Positions 60,379 through 64,000 of a stretch of DNA of 64,000 bases are shown here, piece by piece; within the stretch, counting starts at the first letter, position 1; each line of letters begins with the position of its first letter. Below the pieces are notes generated by a model. The model was given only the letters and a program-made list of their open reading frames with translations, made no database searches and was not told the DNA's origin. Location of the stretch: positions 23,304-87,303 of the forward strand of contig CAVOKN010000008.1 in NCBI GenBank assembly GCA_963696505.1, written 5' to 3'. The position numbers were made by a program, and so were the translations under genes. Source of the DNA: CAVOKN01 sp963696505. GTDB taxonomy: Bacteria; Pseudomonadota; Gammaproteobacteria; Burkholderiales; Rhodocyclaceae.

Positions 60379-62649
60379 TCATGGACCGCTGGCCATCACC
60401 CGCCAGACAGCCGTCATGAGATCCAGATGTTGTAAGCCACGCCAAAGAGTCTCCGTGCCGGGTTCGCCATCGCCCTTGCGCCCCAGGAAACCGCCTATCT
60501 TGGCCACCATGCGGATGGCTTCGCGCAGGCTGGGCGCCTGTTCAGGCGGCACCGGATTCTTCGTGCTGTAGGCAACCAGCGCTTTCCACTCGGCTTCGTC
60601 AAAATAGACATCGCAAGGCAGCTCGGGAACCTCACGCCCGAGCTTGACCATATGATAGATGCGCCAGGCGACGACCATGTCGATGGCCAGGCAGGCCTCC
60701 AACCGGTCACCGTGACCGAGCTGGCGATCTTCGATGCGGCAGCCGCTTTTGAGCGTGCGATGAAACACCTCGATACCCCAGCGCTGGGTATACCAGGCCA
60801 CTTTCTCACACGCCTGCTCGAAGCTCTCCACAGCGAGCGTGGTGAGCAGCCGCCATTCAATGGGCTCGGCGCCCTCGGGCGCGCCCTCTTCTTTGGCCAG
60901 CACCGTCCAGATCTGGAGCGCGCTCAGGTGCGCCTTGTCCTGTGGGGCACACAAGGTCAGCGCGGCAAAGCGGATCGCCAGTTTGGCCTCGCGCGCTGGA
61001 CGATTGCCCTGCCGAGGCAGTTTGACGAGTTGATAACCGCTGATCGGCTGCCCCTGGAGCGCCTCGAACAGGCGCGCCTGTTCGCCTTGCACTTGGCGGT
61101 CGTGCTTGGCACGAATGAGTAGCTTCGGTCCCGCCGGGTCGAGCGCCGCTTGGGCAAACAACTCATAGATGTCCGCTTCCCGATCGCCCATACTGACCAG
61201 CGTGAGCTGTGGGTTGCGCTTTTGCACTGCCGCCACCGCCTGATAGCTCTTGATCCAGCGATAGCTTTCCTTCTGTTCAATGGCCAAGGCATGGCGCTGC
61301 GCCTTCGTGCCGAACTGCGCGGGGTCGCGAGCCCAACATTGCGCGTCAACAAAGCCCAGCGGCACCCCTTGCACCGTCATCGCCAGGCTGCTGTGCAGAT
61401 GCAGGCCTTGCGCCCCCTCGGCCGTGGTGCCGATCGGGCCCAGGCCGGCGATGCTCAGATGGCTGTAGTTCACACTGGTGGTGTCTTGCGGCACCAGCAC
61501 CACCGAACCCTCACCCAACTCGCTGATGCGCCCCTCGGTGGCCGCGTAGTGCGGCTGCAACAAGGTCTCGAACAGCACGTCGTCGTTGGCCAGAAAACGA
61601 TAGGCCGCTTGCATCTTGGTCGCGCTCCCACACGCTTCGGGTAGGTTGGCCATGGGTCGGGCCCAGAAATCACGCGCCAGGCTCATCAAGCGCTGGGTGA
61701 GCCGCTCACTGAGCCGGCAGCGTCCGAATTCTTCTTCCGCCCAGTCGAGCGGGGGCTTGGCTCGGACCGACGGCATCAGGCGCGCCAACTCGGGCGGCGC
61801 GGTCAGTAGTTTGCGCCAGTTGCGTTGCAGCGGATAGACGAATACCTGTTTGCGCCCCACGCGCCCTTGGCGCACCCGATCCTGACGGCCCCGCCCCTGG
61901 GTCATCCCCAGATCGGTCCAGTTGGCCGCGCGGTAACAGGTGCCCGGGTAGCGGCTGCTATCCACAAAGGTCTCGATCAGCACCGGTTTGTAGCCATAGT
62001 GCCGCTGCCAATCGGCCGCGAGCTGGCGGGTCGCCAAGCCCAGCACGTGTGAGGCCAGATTCTTCACCTGCACCGAGGGCACAATCAGGAATCGACTGTT
62101 GCCCACGATCAGCGCCAGGCGCGCCGCGCGCGTGCCCTCGCTCCAACCGATCCACTCATCGCGCACGCCCAGCCGCCAGGCCGCCGCGCTAAAACTCAAG
62201 CCCCCCAGAATCCCTTGCTCGCTGCGGATCAGATAGCGCAGCTGCGCCCCGCACAGCGGCCCCTCGCCCAGCGGGTGATGCGCTTGCATCATCGCCCGCC
62301 ACTGGCGCGACAACGCTTTGTCGCCGTTGACCACCACCAGTTCAATGTGGCCCAGCTTCGACAGCGCCCCCTCGATCTGCGGCCACTGCATGGGCTCGGC
62401 TGGCCGTGGCCTGCGCGGGACGAAACTCACCTCGCGCGCCGCCGGCAATTCGATCACCCCACGCCGTTCGAGCTTGTTGAGCACAATGCGGCAGCTCGTC
62501 TCCTTCGGCCGCCCGTCGGCGTGCCGCCAGTCGAACCAGCCGCACACCACGCGTGCCAGCGCACCTCGGGTCAGATCAACGCCGCTGCGCACCGTCTCGC
62601 GGATGCGCGCTATGACTTCATCGTTAAAGTCTCTGCCGGCGATGAGCAT
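60379..62649 (-). CDS. DUF4338 (DruA-like) domain fused to IS4-family (Tn5-like) transposase
   Basis: The 756-aa protein has two parts. Residues 1-285 are DUF4338, the family of the Druantia protein DruA (SRFLIVPSVQVKNLASHVLG, then YRAANWTDLGMTQGRGRQD). Residues 300-756 are a Tn5/IS4-type DDE transposase: a leading block FGRCRLSERLTQRLMSLARD, Asp389 in VPQDTTSVN, Asp489 in SMGDREADIY and the YREK signature Tyr620/Arg623/Glu627/Lys634. The frame is intact and all catalytic residues are seen. The ATG at 62649 is the natural start. Terminal repeats were not found by eye. It truncates the IS4 gene that follows. Confidence 0.88.
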   Translation of the reverse strand: MLIAGRDFNDEVIARIRETVRSGVDLTRGALARVVCGWFDWRHADGRPKETSCRIVLNKLERRGVIELPAAREVSFVPRRPRPAEPMQWPQIEGALSKLGHIELVVVNGDKALSRQWRAMMQAHHPLGEGPLCGAQLRYLIRSEQGILGGLSFSAAAWRLGVRDEWIGWSEGTRAARLALIVGNSRFLIVPSVQVKNLASHVLGLATRQLAADWQRHYGYKPVLIETFVDSSRYPGTCYRAANWTDLGMTQGRGRQDRVRQGRVGRKQVFVYPLQRNWRKLLTAPPELARLMPSVRAKPPLDWAEEEFGRCRLSERLTQRLMSLARDFWARPMANLPEACGSATKMQAAYRFLANDDVLFETLLQPHYAATEGRISELGEGSVVLVPQDTTSVNYSHLSIAGLGPIGTTAEGAQGLHLHSSLAMTVQGVPLGFVDAQCWARDPAQFGTKAQRHALAIEQKESYRWIKSYQAVAAVQKRNPQLTLVSMGDREADIYELFAQAALDPAGPKLLIRAKHDRQVQGEQARLFEALQGQPISGYQLVKLPRQGNRPAREAKLAIRFAALTLCAPQDKAHLSALQIWTVLAKEEGAPEGAEPIEWRLLTTLAVESFEQACEKVAWYTQRWGIEVFHRTLKSGCRIEDRQLGHGDRLEACLAIDMVVAWRIYHMVKLGREVPELPCDVYFDEAEWKALVAYSTKNPVPPEQAPSLREAIRMVAKIGGFLGRKGDGEPGTETLWRGLQHLDLMTAVWRVMASGP

Positions 62650-62691
62650 GCCGCGCAGAGTAGCGCAAAAAATCTTCCTTGTCCAGCATGC

Positions 62692-63750
62692 CTAATGGTC
62701 AGGTTGTGCAGGGGGGTTGGCAGACGGTTGGAGGAAAGCTCCCCGCAGGCATGGCGGTGGCGAGGCAGGTCGCTCATCCTGGTCGATGGGGCGACGGTAA
62801 CGATGCCCGATACCGTGGAGAACCAAGCGCAGTATCCGCAATCGCGCAGCCAGAAGGCCGGGGTGGGTTTCCCGATAGCGCGGCTGGTGGTATTGATTTC
62901 GCTGGCCAGCGGGGTGGTGCTGGATTGGGCAATGGCGGCCTGCAAGGGAAAGAAGACGGGCGAGGACACGCTGTTTCGCCAGTTATATGGCTCGCTGAAC
63001 CGCGGCGACATTGTGCTGGTGGATCGCTACCACAGCAGTTATTTCACGATCGCCCAACTGCGCGCAAAGGGGGTCGATATGGTCTCGCGCCAGCATGCCG
63101 GGCGCACTACGGACTTCCGCCGCGGACAGCCACTGGGCAAGCACGACCACCTCGTGATCTGGAAACGCCCGAAGCGCCCCGATTGGATGGAGCAGGATGC
63201 TTATGAGCTGATACCCGAAGAGATGACGGTACGTGAGGCCAAGGTGGGGAAATGGGTGCTCGTGAGTACGCTGACGAATCCAGCCCAGGTGAGCAAAGCC
63301 CAACTCAACGCCCTGTATGTCCAGCGCTGGCATGTCGAGCTGGACCTACGGTCGATCAAAAGCGTGATGGGTATGGATATTCTGCGCTGCAAGAGTCCGG
63401 ACATGGTACACAAGGAGGTGAGTGCATTTTTCCTCGCCTATAACTTAATCCGGGCCGTGATGGCGCAGGCGGCAGCCTGTGCCAAGGTGCTGCCGCGACA
63501 ATTGAGCTTCAGCGGCGCCAAACGCGTCGTCAACAGCTTACTGGATCTGATCAGAGGCAGCGCAACAGAGAGTTTCATCCGGATGTTTGCCACTCTGCGC
63601 GGGGCAGTCGCATCTTTGCGCCTGCCGTGGCGACCGGATCGGGTGGAGCCTCGTGCCGTCAAGCGACGACCAAAACCACATCGCCTGCTCAACGAATCAC
63701 GCGATATCGCCCGTGCAAAGATTGTGCGAACACGCATCTGCCTCGCTTAA
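62692..63750 (+). pseudogene. IS4-family (ISPepr1-like) transposase, N-terminally truncated
   Basis: From about 62692 the frame reads MVRLCRGVGRRLEESSPQAW, then DGATVTMPDTVEN with the first catalytic Asp, VDRYHSSYF with the second, and YVQRWHVELDLRSIKSVMGM with the catalytic Glu/Lys signature, through to the stop at 63750. The first 70-100 residues are missing, cut off where the DUF4338-IS4 element ends. The remaining domain is in one frame. No start codon with a good ribosome-binding site was seen. Confidence 0.85.
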
Positions 63751-63761
63751 GGTAGTGCCAT

Positions 63762-63977
63762 TGGAGCCTGGATGTGATCTTCGGCGAAGACGATCGGCGC
63801 CTCGTGAAGGATCACGCTGCGCAGAACTTCTCGCTGCTGACCAAGATGGCTTTGAATCTGTTGCGTCAGGATTCCTCCGCTCCCTCTGCTCCCAAGAAGA
63901 GCCTGCGCCTGCGGCGCAAGGCCATCGGTTGGGATGACGATGCCCGCATGGCGCTGCTCGGACTCACGCCACTATGA
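63762..63977 (+). pseudogene. ISAs1-family transposase, C-terminal remnant
   Basis: The frame reads LDVIFGEDDRRLVKDHAAQN, then FSLLTKMALNLLRQD and ends KAIGWDDDARMALLGLTPL. This matches the end of ISAs1 transposases (F-x-E-D-x-x-R-x-x-K-D-H-A-x-x-N). The upstream part is missing, cut by the IS4 fragment. Confidence 0.85.
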
Positions 63978-64000
63978 CAATCGAGTGCGATCGCCCTGGT

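Overview
The window is high-GC, densely coded proteobacterial DNA. The gene families (bacteriohemerythrin, MscK-type channel, SulP permease, DUF3141 PhaC-like hydrolase, TAXI receptor, DUF2092 protein) fit a betaproteobacterium, perhaps of the Rhodocyclales (Thauera, Azoarcus, Accumulibacter and relatives). That placement is an inference from gene content. There is no rRNA, tRNA or single-copy marker gene to fix it.

Layout: (1) 1-5.1 kb is a nested insertion site. A secretory gene is cut off by an element carrying a tyrosine recombinase remnant and an IS91 transposase. A complete IS1595-type IS with 25-bp ends and an 8-bp target duplication sits inside that element. It is followed by a perfect hairpin and by 67-bp direct repeats mixed with 24-bp tandem units. 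(2) 5.1-14.4 kb is core-like: a poly-Gly secreted protein, a CREST-type membrane hydrolase operon, a cupin, an FmdB zinc ribbon, a hemerythrin, a class V aminotransferase and a 1119-aa mechanosensitive channel. (3) 14.6-30.7 kb is a defence island built on a type I restriction-modification locus read on the minus strand: hsdM, a YhcG nuclease, hsdS (split by an IS607 element), an AAA ATPase with a DUF4276 TOPRIM partner, an hsdR head fragment, darT-darG, a RhuM-Fic gene, a DUF4143 ATPase and hsdR. Consecutive genes are often joined by 4-nt ATGA or GTGA overlaps. All three hsd genes are broken, so the R-M system is probably dead while its passengers look intact. (4) 30.9-38.7 kb is an MFP-RND-OMF efflux operon with many lesions and a collapsed duplication, followed by an HD-CBS-HEPN gene. 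(5) 39-57 kb is metabolic and envelope DNA: a GltS symporter with a TAXI receptor, a two-component pair, SulP, MltF, DUF3141, a CoA-disulfide reductase fused to rhodanese, a DUF2092 pair and an OmpA lipoprotein. (6) 57.4-64 kb is a transposon stack: an IS1634 remnant, two RIT-type recombinases, an IS4 transposase fused to a DUF4338 (DruA-like) domain, and IS4 and ISAs1 remnants.

About twenty single-base frame breaks lie in otherwise well conserved genes (efflux pump, DUF3141, hsdR, MltF, TAXI receptor, histidine kinase). Residual long-read assembly errors could explain many of them. Other lesions look real: a 5-bp tandem duplication in hsdM, a roughly 100-aa deletion in hsdR, the IS607 insertion in hsdS and a nonsense codon in the efflux adaptor.
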